The notes: a model not told the origin generated them from the letters alone. A stretch of 64,000 bases of DNA from Sthenelais limicola (GCA_942159475.1 OW804097.1:52162986-52226985); one strand, 5' to 3'; positions 1-12,699 are shown, numbered from the stretch's first letter. Numbers and translations: made by a program.

Positions 1-2600
1 CTTAAACTAGGTCGAGCAATCTAACCATACGCTCCTGTGCTAATTCAATACTGTTAGACAAAATCTCATGAATTTTTAACTGTCTAGTGCCCCCTCGAGA
101 GCCCCAATTGTCCAGGGGGTGACCTCAATCCATAAAAAGGGGGTGTGTTCAGCCAACGTTTGTTGTGCGTGATATTATAATGCACTGTTATTATTAATTG
201 CTCTGACTCAGAGTAAATGCTAACCCAGGTCTTTTTATACGAGCAACTTTCCCACTAATCTTGGTTTGTCTAATTTAGCAATTGTGCCTCTCAATTCTAG
301 AAACGCATCGCTTTAATGAATAGAAAATACCTCGGACTGGAACGGCTATTTCCTGATTGGGGTTTCATGTACTATTATTTTGTCATTTTTGCATAAAATA
401 ACAATGCACATTGTTTTTGAAAGAGCAATTTAAACCAGTCTCGTCCATAATTATTGGAAACTTGGACTTCATAAATGCTGCAAAACTCATATACGTCTAA
501 GCAACTAGAGTCTAATGAATGATATTTCCTCTAAGTGCCCAATTATTCAACATTGGTATTCAATAGCATTCATTTCCTTTTTATAATGAAATATCGTATA
601 CTCGTTATTTTATAGTACGTTCTATTATTCACTATTGCGTAGGCCATCATGTCCATTATTACTCTTACCGTTTCCCATTGTCACTTTTGACCTTACTGTC
701 ACTTAAGTCCAATCACTTGTAATGATCTAGCTTTAATTAAGTATGATTAATACAACTCAGAAATATAATAATGCACTGCGTTGCAATTTCGATTGGGAAT
801 GAATATATGCTTGCAGTAATGATGCCCCAATGTTTATATGGTCAATATTCATTGTATATACAAATACAATGCTAAATGTCAGGAGCCTGTTGAAGCATAG
901 AATGGTCTTACCTAATCTAGAGCTGGCTTTTCATGAGTAGATATCCCTATCAAAGCAGGACACTAAGCCTCGGTGGGAGGTGCACTCACACAATAAACCT
1001 TGTAACTGAAGTATTTGGCAACATTCATATAAGTAAATATTGTGGGAATGGTAATACATAAATATCTATGTGAGTGTAGGTAGGTTTGGCGAATGGTGCT
1101 CTGTGTATGTCTATATGCCTGTACCTCCAACTACACTGATCTCTGTCCATTTCTCTCTGTCTCCATTGTTAATGATGTGTATGTAGCTTGCGGTTTATTC
1201 ACCATCTTTGATATACATATATTATGTTAACAGTTATTCGTTCTAAGATGGGCCAAGTATGACTATCCCATCTTTATTATTTCATACTAATTTTCTGTTT
1301 CCCCTTTTTATCGACTGCTCTGTGTAACATTATTTGACCTCCAAGAATCTTTGTTCATTAAAAACCAAAGCCAAGTACCAAAACTATTTTCAATTGGTCA
1401 GCATAACTTGTATAACAGTTTCTTAGAGGCTCAGGGCCATTCCGTCTCCCTCTTCTCACTCCCACAATTGGCTTTCCTCCATGCTCAACATATCATATAA
1501 CTGTTTTACACCCCTCCCCCTCCCCCTCCCCCTTTTCTTTTTCCATACTTTCTTATGAAGAGCTGGGAATAAATTGCTTTTAAGACAAGTTATACCATCT
1601 CTTTTTCTAGTACTTACGTGGAATACACACACATGTATATATGGATTCATTTGAAGGACAAGCTGTTAGATTTTGTGTTATTCCTTTCCAATACAGTCAG
1701 GTCCAGACGGCCATATTCCTCGATTCCACATCCAGCGATAAGCTTAACCACAAGGCTAAGACTAAGGCTAAAAGTGTTAATGACCCATAACACTTAGGGG
1801 TCCAAAACGGCCTTCTGAACCTGACTAAATACTTTTAAACGATAGTTTTTTTTAGATAACTAAACTGCTAAAAAGAAGGAAAGATAAGATTAGAAGTACA
1901 CACCTGGCGTCTTTTTGCCTTCCAGCTATTTCTTAACCAAACGCCATTTGACTGTTTCTAAAGTTGTCTTGACTGAAGTATTGTCTTTCACCTCAAAGGA
2001 TTTCAGCTGTTTAACCATTTCCTAACGCTATTAATTACTATTCATTCATACATAATAAACAACCTAATGCAATATCATCTAGTTTAATCCAATGTAATAT
2101 TAAAATGATTCACACATAGATGGGTAAATTGAGCTTATTATCATTAATTTTTATGTCCCTATTAGGTATGATTCAGCTATACCTAGTCAATTGCCTCCGA
2201 AGTATTAACTTACAATCTAGGCCATTATGAAATTTGCGGTTCCATGCTTTGTTTATTGACACGTTGCTTAGCTATATTTTAGAATAGTAACTAAAGGAAA
2301 GTTTGTCTCACTTCACAAAAGTCATGGATTCCTTTTAATAATAGACCGCACATGGGCCATGGGATAATACCCTTTCAATAGTCATAGGATTCCCTTGTTT
2401 GGTGTGTTTGATATTGCCACAATTAAATGGGATAATCATGGTTATGCCATAGTTTGAAGTTTCATTATTATTTACTTTTCTGTGAGGACCGGGGTTGTAC
2501 AGCTGTATTGTATAAGTCCTCGTGTTATCTGTTATTCCAAACCCATTATTGTTAAAGATGTGGAGTTATCGCATTACACCTAGATACACGTTCAGGAGGA
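1..2600. other. Anonymous AT-rich DNA, no gene seen
   Basis: No reading frame with recognisable protein similarity, no splice-flanked exon and no long repeat was seen. A C-rich pyrimidine tract lies near 1508-1536. The only sizeable open frame crosses this tract (1456-1650, minus) and reads as low complexity (alternating Arg/Gly), so it is not called. Confidence 0.5.
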
Positions 2601-2617
2601 AGAGATACTTTAGTAAA

Positions 2618-2876
2618 CATTGGTTCTAGTTACTCTTTATTTGGTCAACCACCAGAGCTCATGCTCATGACTTATTTCTTTTCTTGTTTTAAAAGCACTA
2701 ATTTACAATAATAAATTAGATATATCTTGGAGTAATATAATTTCTATTACTCCAAGGATACATATACACCAGAATACCTGTCTTCCCATAGGAAATTATA
2801 TAAATATGCCGACTTAGGGGAAGTTAAAATTAAAATGAGCAACCATTGGTTCTGCTTACTCTTTATTTGGTCAACC
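2618..2876. repeat. Pair of 33-bp direct repeats about 226 bp apart
   Basis: The segment 2618-2650 (starting CATTGGTTCT, ending TTGGTCAACCA) recurs at 2844-2876 with only a couple of mismatches. The DNA between is not repeated and contains the short palindromic insertion at 2726-2756. This may be an old local duplication or the flanks of a lost insertion. No function is inferred. Confidence 0.6.
2726..2756. mobile_element. 31-bp palindromic insertion (CTTGGAGTAAT termini)
   Basis: The segment starts CTTGGAGTAAT and ends ATTACTCCAAG, giving perfect 11-bp inverted repeats around a 9-bp loop. It is flanked by GATATAT (left) and GATACAT (right), a 6/7 direct repeat consistent with a slightly decayed target-site duplication. 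A near relative lies at 9168-9194. By structure it is a very small inverted-repeat element; no transposase source is known. Confidence 0.5.
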
Positions 2877-3587
2877 ATCATCGTTTATACACAAACAAGA
2901 TAATTTACGCAGGGGGAATGCATGTGGAGGCTTAGGGCAAGTTTATTATTACTCAGTAGGAGGGTAGTGACCCATTTCATGGCCTTGATGAAACCAGAGA
3001 CAATAGCCATGCTAGCCACTACACACAATGTGTGAGCAGCCTTATTTGTACTTACTAGGTAGTTCTCCTGACACTGAGAAGCACATTTTTACCTTTATGT
3101 TGTTTGAGGTAATATCAATGATTCCAGGTCGTCTGATAATGATGATTCATGGCTTCCAGCCAATGCGGGCTCTTAGGATTCGAGTTCCCTTGTTTCCAAT
3201 ATGCGTTGTTTATGTGAAATGTAATTAGGCATTTTTGCAATTGTTCCTACCTTTGTTTGGCACATTGAATAATCTTATTGCTGCATTTAAAGTTTCACTT
3301 GAAGAGGCATTAGGGGCATAACAACGTTTATTCCTGTAAATAGGCACACTGCCCTTCGTCTTAGGAACTATTTGGGGGCTTTTTACCTGCGTAACCCTGT
3401 GTAAGAAGTGTACTTACGTCACACAGCGGTAGAATTGCCATTTACTCTGATGTCTTTGTCCCCAAAATGTACAATACAGAATCGTTTGGTAAATCCTGTA
3501 GAATCAGTACAATTCAATAAAATAATACCTCAGTAAAATGAAGGAAGAATGAAAACTTTTTATATTAGAAAAAATCCGATGCATTCT

Positions 3588-3769
3588 CTACCTAGGCTCA
3601 AACCCCATTAGGTAAGATGCGATCGGTATGTCAATGATACAGTGCACTTATGGCTTTCCCGGCCCTGGAATAGGCAACCAAATGGGAATCGAATGGAATT
3701 TAGTGGCCAGGAGCGAGAGCTTTACCCTCAGTTTGAAGAGACTTTGTGGACTTTGAGCCTAGCCTAGTA
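3588..3769. mobile_element. MITE family A, diverged full-length copy
   Basis: One of eleven copies of a short inverted-repeat element found through the window, with termini resembling CAGTCTAGGCTCAGAG and its reverse complement. This copy has CTAGGCTCA at its left end and GAGCCTAGCC at its right. It shares the internal blocks that read GGAGCGAGAG and CCTCAGTTTG. It is more decayed than most, and its target duplication cannot be read. Confidence 0.7.
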
Positions 3770-4030
3770 TTATGATTACTTCAAATATGATAAAATTACT
3801 TAGTGAATTGACAAGGAAAAATGGAGAAGCACTATGTATATAATATGACCACGTTTTTCTTTATTAGATTGTTTGTTATTGCGTGTAAACGTACGCAAGC
3901 CATACATAATAAAAGAAAAAAGCCCCCAGAAGCCATGCATAATGGCTGGTGAGTCAGTAAGTTAATATTCCAGGCATGTAACAAGATTGCCAAATAAATC
4001 AGTGCCACCCATATATACAGCCACAATATA

Positions 4031-4480
4031 TTGACGGAGAATAAGTTATGTATGGCTTTGTATTCCAGTCCACCTTTATACTCTGGTTCTGATGCCACAA
4101 CAGTAGATATGGCCGGCCAAATGTTTAATTTTGATACTGTACCCATAACAGCATCACAACGCTGCTGTATCAATACAACCAACCCCACGGCAGCAGAGGG
4201 CTCCTCTACTAGAGCCGGGAACGATAGCAAGTCCCGGCCGGTTCCACCAGGAGGCGACATACAACCATCGCAAGTATTCACTGCAGACACCCTCCTGGGG
4301 ACGGTAGGCGAAGAGTACACCTTCTTCGCAAGGGGATCTGGTCTTCGCTTAACAACACTACGGACTCGGGCCGCGGAATGCGATACTTCTGTTGTTCAAA
4401 TTAAGCTCCTACACTATTCACTTGTGATTGTGTTTCTGGGTCAATACACTTGGTCAGACGAATTTACCCTTGTTTGTTAA
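4031..4480 (+). other. Unrecognised open frame in a GC-richer island
   Basis: About 149 codons are open on the plus strand from an ATG at 4031, and an overlapping frame is open on the minus strand over 3832-4320. The stretch around 4080-4390 is clearly richer in G+C than its surroundings, which may be why both strands stay open. I recognise no domain, signal peptide or convincing splice sites in either frame. It could be a decayed exon or a repeat fragment. It is recorded because the base composition is unlike its neighbours, not because a product is supported. Confidence 0.2.
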
Positions 4481-4683
4481 GTCCTTTCATGAAACTCGCG
4501 CCTCGAGCCCACAAATCTGTGGTTTACTACAATACGAAATTAGCTCTGGCCTGGATGTACCCACTGTTGACTGGTGGTGGGGGCATATATCCAGAAATTC
4601 ATTTTGGGGGTTTCAGAGGATGGAGGACATTTGCCTTCAGTGGAATTAATCTTCAGCTCTATTATCAAAGACCACCTTGGTTT

Positions 4684-4869
4684 CAGTCTAGGCTCAGAGT
4701 TGAGAGAGTCCCTCCAAACTGAGGGAATGTCTCTCGCCCTAAACCGCAAAATGCCATTAGAATCCCATTAGAACGTCTACTCCAGGGCCAGGAAAGCCAT
4801 TAGCGCAGTAGGCGTCTAATCACTGACATACCATTCTTATCTGATCTGAGAGGCTCTGACCCTGGACTG
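4684..4869. mobile_element. MITE family A, complete copy
   Basis: A complete 186-bp copy starting CAGTCTAGGCTCAGAGTT and ending in GGACTG. It carries the typical internal blocks: CCCTCCAAACTGAGGG near the left, AACCGCAAAATGCCATTA, then AGCGCAGTAGGCGTC and TCTTATCTGATCTGAGAGG. The open frames crossing it are by-products of the repeat. No clear target duplication is readable. Confidence 0.85.
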
Positions 4870-4970
4870 TTATCGCAATGACTTGGGTCATAACAGCGCT
4901 CGATCACTTTCAGGTGTTACTGAATAACAAAAAATCATTGGTATATTTAGAGATAGAGAGATTTTTTTAA

Positions 4971-4982
4971 GGGGGGGGGGGG
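4971..4982 (+). repeat. Poly(G) run, 12 bases
   Basis: An uninterrupted run of 12 G after a T-rich stretch. Other runs of 12 or more C/G at 9608-9619, 49825-49836 and 60711-60723 are not listed separately. Confidence 0.9.
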
Positions 4983-5409
4983 ACTTTAGGAACCTCATGA
5001 ACACCCCACACTCCCCATAGAATGATTCCCTGCCTAGTGTTAGTCTCGAATTGGTGCGATCTGGTGGTTTGCTGTGGACGTGTGGAGTGACCTGTTCGTT
5101 CTGAACACTGAGCCGGAATGAGCGGGCGAGTGTGTGGACAGGGGACGGGTCACATGATAGGGGTGGTAAATAGTCGTTGTCTGCCGTAAGTATCTTATTT
5201 GTAACAACTGTTCGCAATATTGTTGGTGGTTGGAAAGTGTCTGAGGATCACAACAATGTGAGACTAAAGCAATTAGATCCTTAGGTTTGTCCCTTAGAAC
5301 GCATACACCCGGCCCCGCTACAACGGAAGGTTCTAATCGCTCAGTAGAGGACACAGCATGGCGGCATAGATATGGGTGCACACATAGTATCTGGTAACAA
5401 AGTTTCATA

Positions 5410-7980
5410 CTGTGTATAGGTAACCTGATCGTAGACTGTGATATGACCTCGGGTACTGCATAGGCATAGCTTCATGTCTTTATGTCTTTGCCTCTGTGGA
5501 GTGCTTTGATATTATTTTGCATTTGTCGCCTTTCAAATAAAGCAATTTTTCTCTAAATATGTAACCTTTTACTCGGAAAACTCCATTTCCTGACCCCCCC
5601 CCCCCCCCCCCAACTCATTTTCTGAGTGAAATCGATAGTGAAATGATGTTCCTTTTAAATTTTGTATTGTCAATAGTAACCAAAGGAATACTTGGTACTT
5701 GTTTTTTTTAGAAGTCGGATGTCACATGAATAATATTGATCTTGATACTATTTTGCTTTTGACATCTACGAAAATATGCGACATATTCGTGAATCCTCCC
5801 CAAACTAAGGATCTTTCCACCAGAAAGCGCAACATTTTATCTTACCTTTTCCCATTCATTTTGTGAATAGCTAATAATCAATAGGGAATTTATGACGATC
5901 TTGAATTAGTATTTTCGTTCGCTGTAGCAAACAAAGACGTCCTTCGTTTGAGAGGAAACTACGGTATCTAGATGCCACCAGGATATATTGAAATATGATC
6001 CTGAAGCTTACAGAGTATCGGCGCTACTAACTCAACTAGGTACAGTGTGTGTACATTTCCTGGCCTATCCGTAGTACGAGAACGGAGGTGTTTTTAATAT
6101 TTCCTTGCCGGAAATGGATTGAAACTTTTATGCATTGAATGTATTCGAAGAATTAGGCCAGTGTCAATGGAAATTGTTGTATTTTTATAGATGTATATCT
6201 GACAGCGGGGTGACACAGTTATTTTACATCGATCATTAGAAATACATGTATGTTCCTTGTCGTGTCTAGTATTTGGTATACATCCCTGTTCATCCGATTG
6301 TTGTTTCAATCCCTGAATTCAATGTACGACGTTTAAAGTTCACGTAATTTACCTTAATAGAACTGTTTATGAATATATTTAAATCAGTCGCACATTTCAA
6401 AATATCCTTTTAGTCATAAGGTTCAGTATTCCATTTCTGATTTCTTTTTTTGTATAGTTCAAACGATCTTTTCTTTCGAGCCATACTCTTCGATCCTCAA
6501 CATGACTTCAGACTACTGCAAACATATCCATGGAATCCCTCCAATTATAATCCACATATATCAGATATAATTAACACCACAGCTAGCGCCATATGTATGA
6601 CATACTTGCCTAATTCTATTATAGTAATCTGGTTGTCTAGTAACCTAAACATCTTGAAGGCCCCAAAATAGGTGTTTCTAGTTTACCGCCCAACGCCCTA
6701 CCAAGGAAAATCGTACCGCACTGTTAAGATTTTTATACCCTACCTAAATCCCTCCCTAACCCCTCTGACCGTATAAGGTACGTTTCTCTTGTTTAAAACA
6801 ATTATTGTTATGAAAGAAATATTTTTTTCAAGTCGTGAAAAGTGTTTTCCTAGAAAAAAAGAGAAAGAAGCGAAAAAAGGTGACGTCCCCGATCATCCTA
6901 GTTTTCAGCTGGTCTTAACAGGAAAGGCATTTTTCGGGGGAAGTGGGGACGGGAGAGGCGCTAATATCATCATGCCAGAGAACCAATGTCATGGATTGAT
7001 TTTTTCCTTCAAATCCGTCGAAGCATACCACTTGACAATTTTGACCAAACTCACAGCAGCTTTTTAGAAACGGTTCATCGAATACAAAAGTTTCTCAAAC
7101 TGCCTAATGTGGCAATCCCGTGCCTGCACCAATACAAACTGTAGATTTTGCCTGTAGGCACTATCTCCCGAGTCCCACTCTAGCATCCTTGTGCCCCTCC
7201 TCTCTCTTGTAGTTAGTTGTACATACCCTCACCTTGCTAACGACTTGGTGTTGCCATGTTGGTTCAATGTTCTAACGTTAGACAACTTGAGATGGGTGCT
7301 ATAGTATCTAGGGTAGCATATGGTCCCATTCGGCTAGCGTATCTTATGGGCACACAAGTGTGAAGCCCCAAGAGAGACAGAAAGGGGGCTGAGTAGGGTG
7401 TTACCCCTTTATTCCCCTCTGACCTAGTATAACTCCCTTTGGGAGAGGTAAAAATCCATGAGAATTTCATCACGTTTTCATCACGTTCCTTCAGCTGGTG
7501 CGAATTTAGGCTGTATTTCATCGTACTTTCAGAGATAAAGAGAAGTTTCTACCGAGTTTGGCAGGCCTGGATATATTTGTTGTTGCTTCTTTAGGCGTTG
7601 TTTGCTTAAAATATGATATGACCTGTCAGACTGCAATTGGATATAGTTTATCGTTGCTAATTTCGCTGCGCCCCAGTCAAATAAGAGTCATTTGACGCCT
7701 ACGAATGCTTAAGATGTGAATTGATTTCTATACCTAGATTGAAAATCGATTACATGATGAAATATTTTACGTAAACAAGAGGCCTTTATTCATAGATATC
7801 GGGTTATTGAAGGGAGCTTAGGGGAAGTGATTGAGCCATCCAATGTAAACAATCATGACTTGCCGAGGACAGTCTGCTTGTATGGTTTTCATTAATATTT
7901 TATAGAGAGAGGATGAAACATGGAGCAGGGCAGAGGTAGGGATAGACACATTATTAGTCCCCTAGCTCCCAAGCGGTATG
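5410..7980. other. Anonymous DNA, no gene seen
   Basis: Several short open frames occur, but none shows a domain, codon pattern or splice context that would justify a call. No large repeat was recognised here apart from the poly(C) run at 5594-5611. Confidence 0.4.
5594..5611 (+). repeat. Poly(C) run, 18 bases
   Basis: An uninterrupted run of 18 C in AT-rich DNA. It is one of the longest of the C/G homopolymers in this window. Confidence 0.9.
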
Positions 7981-7989
7981 GGTACTCGG

Positions 7990-8380
7990 CCAGCTGAGCA
8001 GGTTAAGGTAGGGAGGGAGAAGTTAGATGGAGAGGAGTAAGAGAAATAGGTAGAGGTGAGATGTTGGATGGAGAGAGAACGAGAAATAGGTAAGGAGTGA
8101 GAGAGAGATAGGGAAAAGGAGGGAGAGAGAAAAAGAGATAAGAAAAATGAATGAGAGGGGGAGAGAGCAAGAGAGATAGGGAAGAGGTATGATTGAAGGA
8201 TTGAGGGAGGGAAAAAGAGATAGGGGAAAGGAGTGAGAGAGGTAGAGAGAAAGACTAAGAGAGAAAGGGAAAAGGAGAGAGTGAGAGTGAATCAGTGGCA
8301 GTGTGTCGGTGTATTTGGGGGAGAGAGAGGAAGAGATATACAGACAGAGAAGGCAGACAGACAGACAAACATGTTTACAA
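7990..8380 (+). repeat. Purine-rich (GA) low-complexity block
   Basis: About 390 bp made mostly of A and G on the plus strand, with many GAGAGA and GGGAGAG units and almost no long pyrimidine runs. The reverse strand therefore yields an open frame rich in Ser, Leu, Pro and Phe (8023-8523), a composition artefact rather than a gene. Such tracts can form triplex DNA; nothing more is visible. Confidence 0.8.
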
Positions 8381-8654
8381 GGAGAGGGAGCAATAAGTGC
8401 ACCCATCTGCATACAACCCACACCAAAGCAGCTCATCTGAGGACACATTATAAATAAATCCAAGTCTGAATAGATGAATGATGAGGCCAAGGATGAGGGC
8501 AGGTTTGTCCCCGACTGAGTCACTCCTGCCTCCTACAAGTAAGCACATTTCCTCCAGTGTATGAGCGCTGCAGGAGGGGTAGGTGCTGGAGTTGTTCCAG
8601 GTGAGACAGAGGAGCATCTCCCCCACATAGCAGGTGTGTTGTGCTTGTGACGCC

Positions 8655-9015
8655 AGAGTATCAGGAGCCACTCACCCTTATCTGGGTCAGCGCGTCTGCC
8701 CTGGGGACTATTACGCTGATTTTGGAGATGCGTGTTGTGGGTTCGAACCCCACTGTGGTTTGGTGTGCTATTTTTCCTCCATATCCACCCCAGTGCTTGC
8801 TGTCTGCGTTATCGAAGGCTGCCCGTGTGTGGCTGTCTGGCACTATGCACGTTAAAAGACCCATTGTTATAATATCCGTTAACATATTCCCTCTCAGCAA
8901 TAGATGGTACTATACTCATGTATACTACCCCAGGAGTTAGTAAGACCATGTCAGAGCTGAACTAAACGGCCTGGTAAACCAGGCAAGTGCCTGTGTTGTG
9001 TGTGACTCAAGTCTC
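8655..9015 (+). mobile_element. tRNA-derived SINE
   Basis: A tRNA-like head with a candidate A box around 8692-8709 (TGGGTCAGCGCG) and a near-perfect RNA polymerase III B box, GGTTCGAACCCC, about 60 bp later. A non-tRNA body follows, including CACGTTAAAAGACCC and then CAGCAATAGATGGT...TACTACCCCAG near the 3' side. The latter block recurs at 59985-60055 with the same downstream GAACTAAAC...GGTAAA-type tail, so this is a dispersed family rather than a single tRNA pseudogene. The exact ends are uncertain; no target duplication was confirmed. Confidence 0.7.
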
Positions 9016-9167
9016 CGAAAAATAAACGACCCAGTTGATTAATTAGAAACAAATCATTTCATTATCAATTCAAGAGAGCAAACATGAGTCGCAGGGAATG
9101 TTTTGATTTCTTGAATATAGTATAAATGTTGAGAATCTTTTCGAGGTCGTTGTAATGGCCTGTTACA

Positions 9168-9194
9168 CCTTAGAGTAATAGGAAATTACTCCAA
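9168..9194. mobile_element. 27-bp palindromic insertion with 6-bp target duplication
   Basis: An imperfect palindrome starting CCTTAGAGTAAT and ending ATTACTCCAA, flanked on both sides by GTTACA (9162-9167 and 9195-9200). Its arms match those of the 31-bp palindrome at 2726-2756. The boundary is ambiguous by one base because the terminal G could belong to the element or to the duplication. Confidence 0.55.
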
Positions 9195-9739
9195 GTTACA
9201 TTAATGTCATTATAATTTCTAGTTCTTATATCATAAAAACGTGGCAGTAAAACGGAGCTAGTGGGAACGTTTTGACTAGGTAAATATTGGATCAACGCTT
9301 GTCACAGGTCCTCAGGACTTGAAATGGTTGATTTAGTTTTCCCAGGAGACGATCGCAGATTATATTAGGGACTTATTTACTGCCTTGTGGTTATACAAGC
9401 TAAGCGAAATGACCTAATTAGTGATAGTTTATCGTCTTCCAAGGCATATCAAGCTTCGCCTTGAGACTTCAGACCTACACCAACAGTTAGATGGATCTTA
9501 TATCCTTCATCCCTATAATTAGCCATGTTCCTTTCCCTCAGAGAACAAACACTCCAAGGTCTGCACATGATATGGCCCCCAAAATTGTATAGCGGAAAAC
9601 TAGGTATGGGGGGGGGGGGTGTAACTTTTTTATTCATTTTTTATTTTTTAGGAAATCACCTTCCAGGACCTGAAAAAATATCTTATTACCTAACAATTGT
9701 TGTTTTAAACAAGAGAAATGTACCTTTTAATGGTTAGTG

Positions 9740-11860
9740 GTTAGGAACACTTGTTTTCTTGCTTTGTAAAAATGAAATCACCCAAAATATCAGGCAAGGT
9801 CAATTTGTTTTAGGTGAGCTAGGTTTTCTAGCTAAGTAGAGGGCAGGGTTGGGGGTCGGAAAAACACCTAGTATTTCTTTTTGCCTATAGTCTTGGGCTC
9901 GTTAAATTGGAAATGGTTAGATAGGAAAAATATATGGGTACCCTCTAACTTAAATTGGTCAGTGATCGGAGAAATTGGCTGCAGGAGCTCAAGTGGTCCT
10001 CAGACCAAGGCAAGGGGATTTTGGGCTGACGCACTTAAAGCTGATACAATGGGGAAGAGCTGTCGCCTTTGTGTAAACGGAAGGTCCGGGCTTGGATTAA
10101 AGTCTCTATATTGTATCATTGAGTGACTTTATTAGTTTGCCTTTAGTATTTAGTGGTGGGAAAGGGGATGTTACGGGCAACCTATTTGAATGTGGATGGC
10201 TTGAAACATATTTGTCTTTCACGATTGTTCGTTGCGTCAAGTAGATTCTTGACTTGCATCAAGTAGATACTTGACATTTCTGGCAAAAGTTGCTGTTTGC
10301 ATTTTCTTGATTAAATGTCAACAATGAATTGTCATCAGAGCTCAAATCTCCTGAAATGTATCCTCAAATTCTTTTTAGGATATTTTCTCGTGTATGATCT
10401 GTATATTTTCTCGATTGAGTACTGGGTCTAGATTGTACAGTTGAGCAGTACAGTAACCAGTATCTAAATTGAAGCCTGAAAATAGAAATTTGCGAAAAGT
10501 AAACTCGCAATTTCTTTCCCGAAAGTTGCCTCCTTTAGGAAGGGAACCTTTGACCTAAAAGTGAAAGATGTAAAAAAATGTCTCTAAATCTAAATGTGAA
10601 GGAAGGGCGGCGGTGGCTGTCTAGTAGTCCAGATCATGAGTCGGACTGACCCAGAGAACCCAGATTAATTTTTTGTTTTTATATTTTATCATCACTATAG
10701 TTAGTCATTGTGCCGTCTCTGATACTCAGCCTGAAGATCTCCCTATCTTACAACAGTGAATCCCAGTGGGAATCCGAAAATTAGGTGTTTTTTATTGGCC
10801 TTAGACAATATATTTTTAAAAAACCACCAAAACTGGACATGTCTTCAAAATATATGCAGGATGCAGGAAGCTAACATTTTTCTTTATTTGATCTAAATTT
10901 ACAGATCTTCCCAGAAGAGACTCCTATAACCTTAAACGCCATCGGGTATTTTAGTTCTCTGTAATTGACATACCTTATGGATACATCTCAGTTAAATATG
11001 TCTACCCTCCCCCTGGAATCTAGCTGCATAGTGACAAGCAGCCTACATGGCACTGAGAATACAAGCAGGTAATGGTAAACGCTAGATACCTCGTCTACAA
11101 GAGCTAGACTGCACGACAGGCAAGTCCATATTCTGAGCTGGGCGGAACCTGAAAACCCAGATTAAGTAAAATGAGTGAGGGGAAGGCAGTCTGCAGGTGG
11201 GCTTTCAATCTGACCTAGATTGTGTTTGGAGATGGATCAATGAGATTAGCATGAGAAAAGGGAGAGAGGAGTAGCGCCTGTTTGCCTCCTCTGTTTATAT
11301 CTATAGGAAGATAAACCTTGGGTGACACACGATGTCTTTGACTCACCTTACGACCTCTATTTGTTTGGATTTGCTAGAGAGAAATAGAAAGAGGAGGAGA
11401 AGCAGGCAAGGTTTTGTGTCCTCAGATTTCTCCATCGTTTAAAAGAGAAAAAAAGAGCCACTGGGAGGAGTGTCCAAAGAGGAAGTTGTTATTCAAATTT
11501 CTTTTAATTCAGGGTTTTAGTAGCTAATTGTCCCTTTTTGGTGGAAATAAGGGAATGGAAATAATGAAGCATGTGAAAAAGTTCCCTAAGTTAGATTTTT
11601 GATCTAGGGTTTTGAGTAAGAAGATGAATTTTAATGTTGAGCTGAAGACTATAGTACTTTTTGTATCCGTGGTTTAACCGTTTTAGAAGTTAAGTATTAT
11701 TTGGTGGAAACAAGTGATTGAAACTGAGGAAGAATATAGCACAGTCCTGGGTCTGAAGTCGATTTCGGCCGATTTCAGTAGCCCATGATCGAGTGGACCG
11801 ACGGGCCTAACCACAACTATGTGTGGCATCAGTGAGGCCTCCGACGATGTATAGTCTAGT
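9740..11860. other. Anonymous DNA, no gene seen
   Basis: No exon or family member was recognised. A short repeated motif GTCAAGTAGAT, partly palindromic with TCTTGAC, occurs twice around 10235-10275. The open frame 9881-10126 has no recognisable domain and no splice support. Confidence 0.4.
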
Positions 11861-11868
11861 AAGCCCTC

Positions 11869-11892
11869 ACACACACACACACACACACACAC
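11869..11892 (+). repeat. (CA)n microsatellite
   Basis: About 12 CA units. A second, shorter CA run lies at about 12489-12507. Both are followed by the same sequence beginning ACACGTCTTCGCTGCC, so the microsatellite appears to be part of a duplicated unit. Confidence 0.9.
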
Positions 11893-12625
11893 GTACACGT
11901 CTTCGCTGCCAAGTCACTACATGTGACTCTACACCTGGAACTCACTACACTATGAATTAAGGCTTCTAGAGATATTTCTATTTGTTTTTCTTGTTTCATT
12001 TACTTTCAATATGGCTGTAATCAACTGGAAATCTTCATATTTCTTTTTTTTCTCAACATGAAATTTCCATGCAAAGTCACTACTACAGTAGTTAAAACAC
12101 AGGAAACTCACTACATACTTAATACAGAATTTACACTGTAGTCAGTGTAAGAATATCACTCTACATAAAAAAAACCTAAAGTTTAGCTAGTTATACAGTG
12201 GGTAAGCGTTCCCCCTATGAAGAATTTCAACAAAAATTTTCCCTATACAAGTGTGCTTAGCTTGAAATTTGACTTTTGAAATGTGTGCTTAAGCGATCAC
12301 ACACTTTCATGTTGGAGCTACGAACCCACACATGAATAATTTTATGAAAAATGGATAGAAATGAGTTGGTTTAGTTGGTTTATATCAGTAGCAAACTCAC
12401 TACATGGTTTCATGTAGTGACTTTGTCATGGTGTAGTGACTTCGTTGGTGTGTAACCTTATACATGTAGTGACTTAGCAGCGTGTACAAACGCACACACA
12501 CACACACATATATACACGTCTTCGCTGCCAAGTCACTACACATGACTCTTTTTTTTCTCAACATGAAATTTCCATGCAAAGTCACTACTACAATAGTTAT
12601 AACACAGGAAACTCACTACATAGAA
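11893..12625. repeat. Duplicated block rich in CACTAC/GTAGTG motifs
   Basis: At least eleven copies of a motif close to A(G/C)TCACTACA, in both orientations, occur near 11909, 11937, 12076, 12110, 12396, 12413, 12432, 12464, 12530, 12578 and 12612. Two longer stretches are direct duplicates: the CA-run junction (11893-11925 versus 12508-12545), and TTTCTCAACATGAAATTTCC plus about 60 following bases (about 12048-12118 versus 12552-12621). The middle contains inverted motif copies. The layout resembles the motif-studded ends of a non-autonomous DNA transposon, but clean TIRs and a target duplication were not found. Confidence 0.55.
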
Positions 12626-12699
12626 CAAGGGAGAATGGAGATTGGTATCACTGCTGTGGGGCTGAAGCCAGGACTGAACATGGAAAACTTAAACTTTGA

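Noticed and set aside
8023..8523. 166-codon open frame on the minus strand rich in Ser, Leu and Pro
   Set aside because: It is the reverse of the GA-rich low-complexity block; the composition alone explains the absence of stops.
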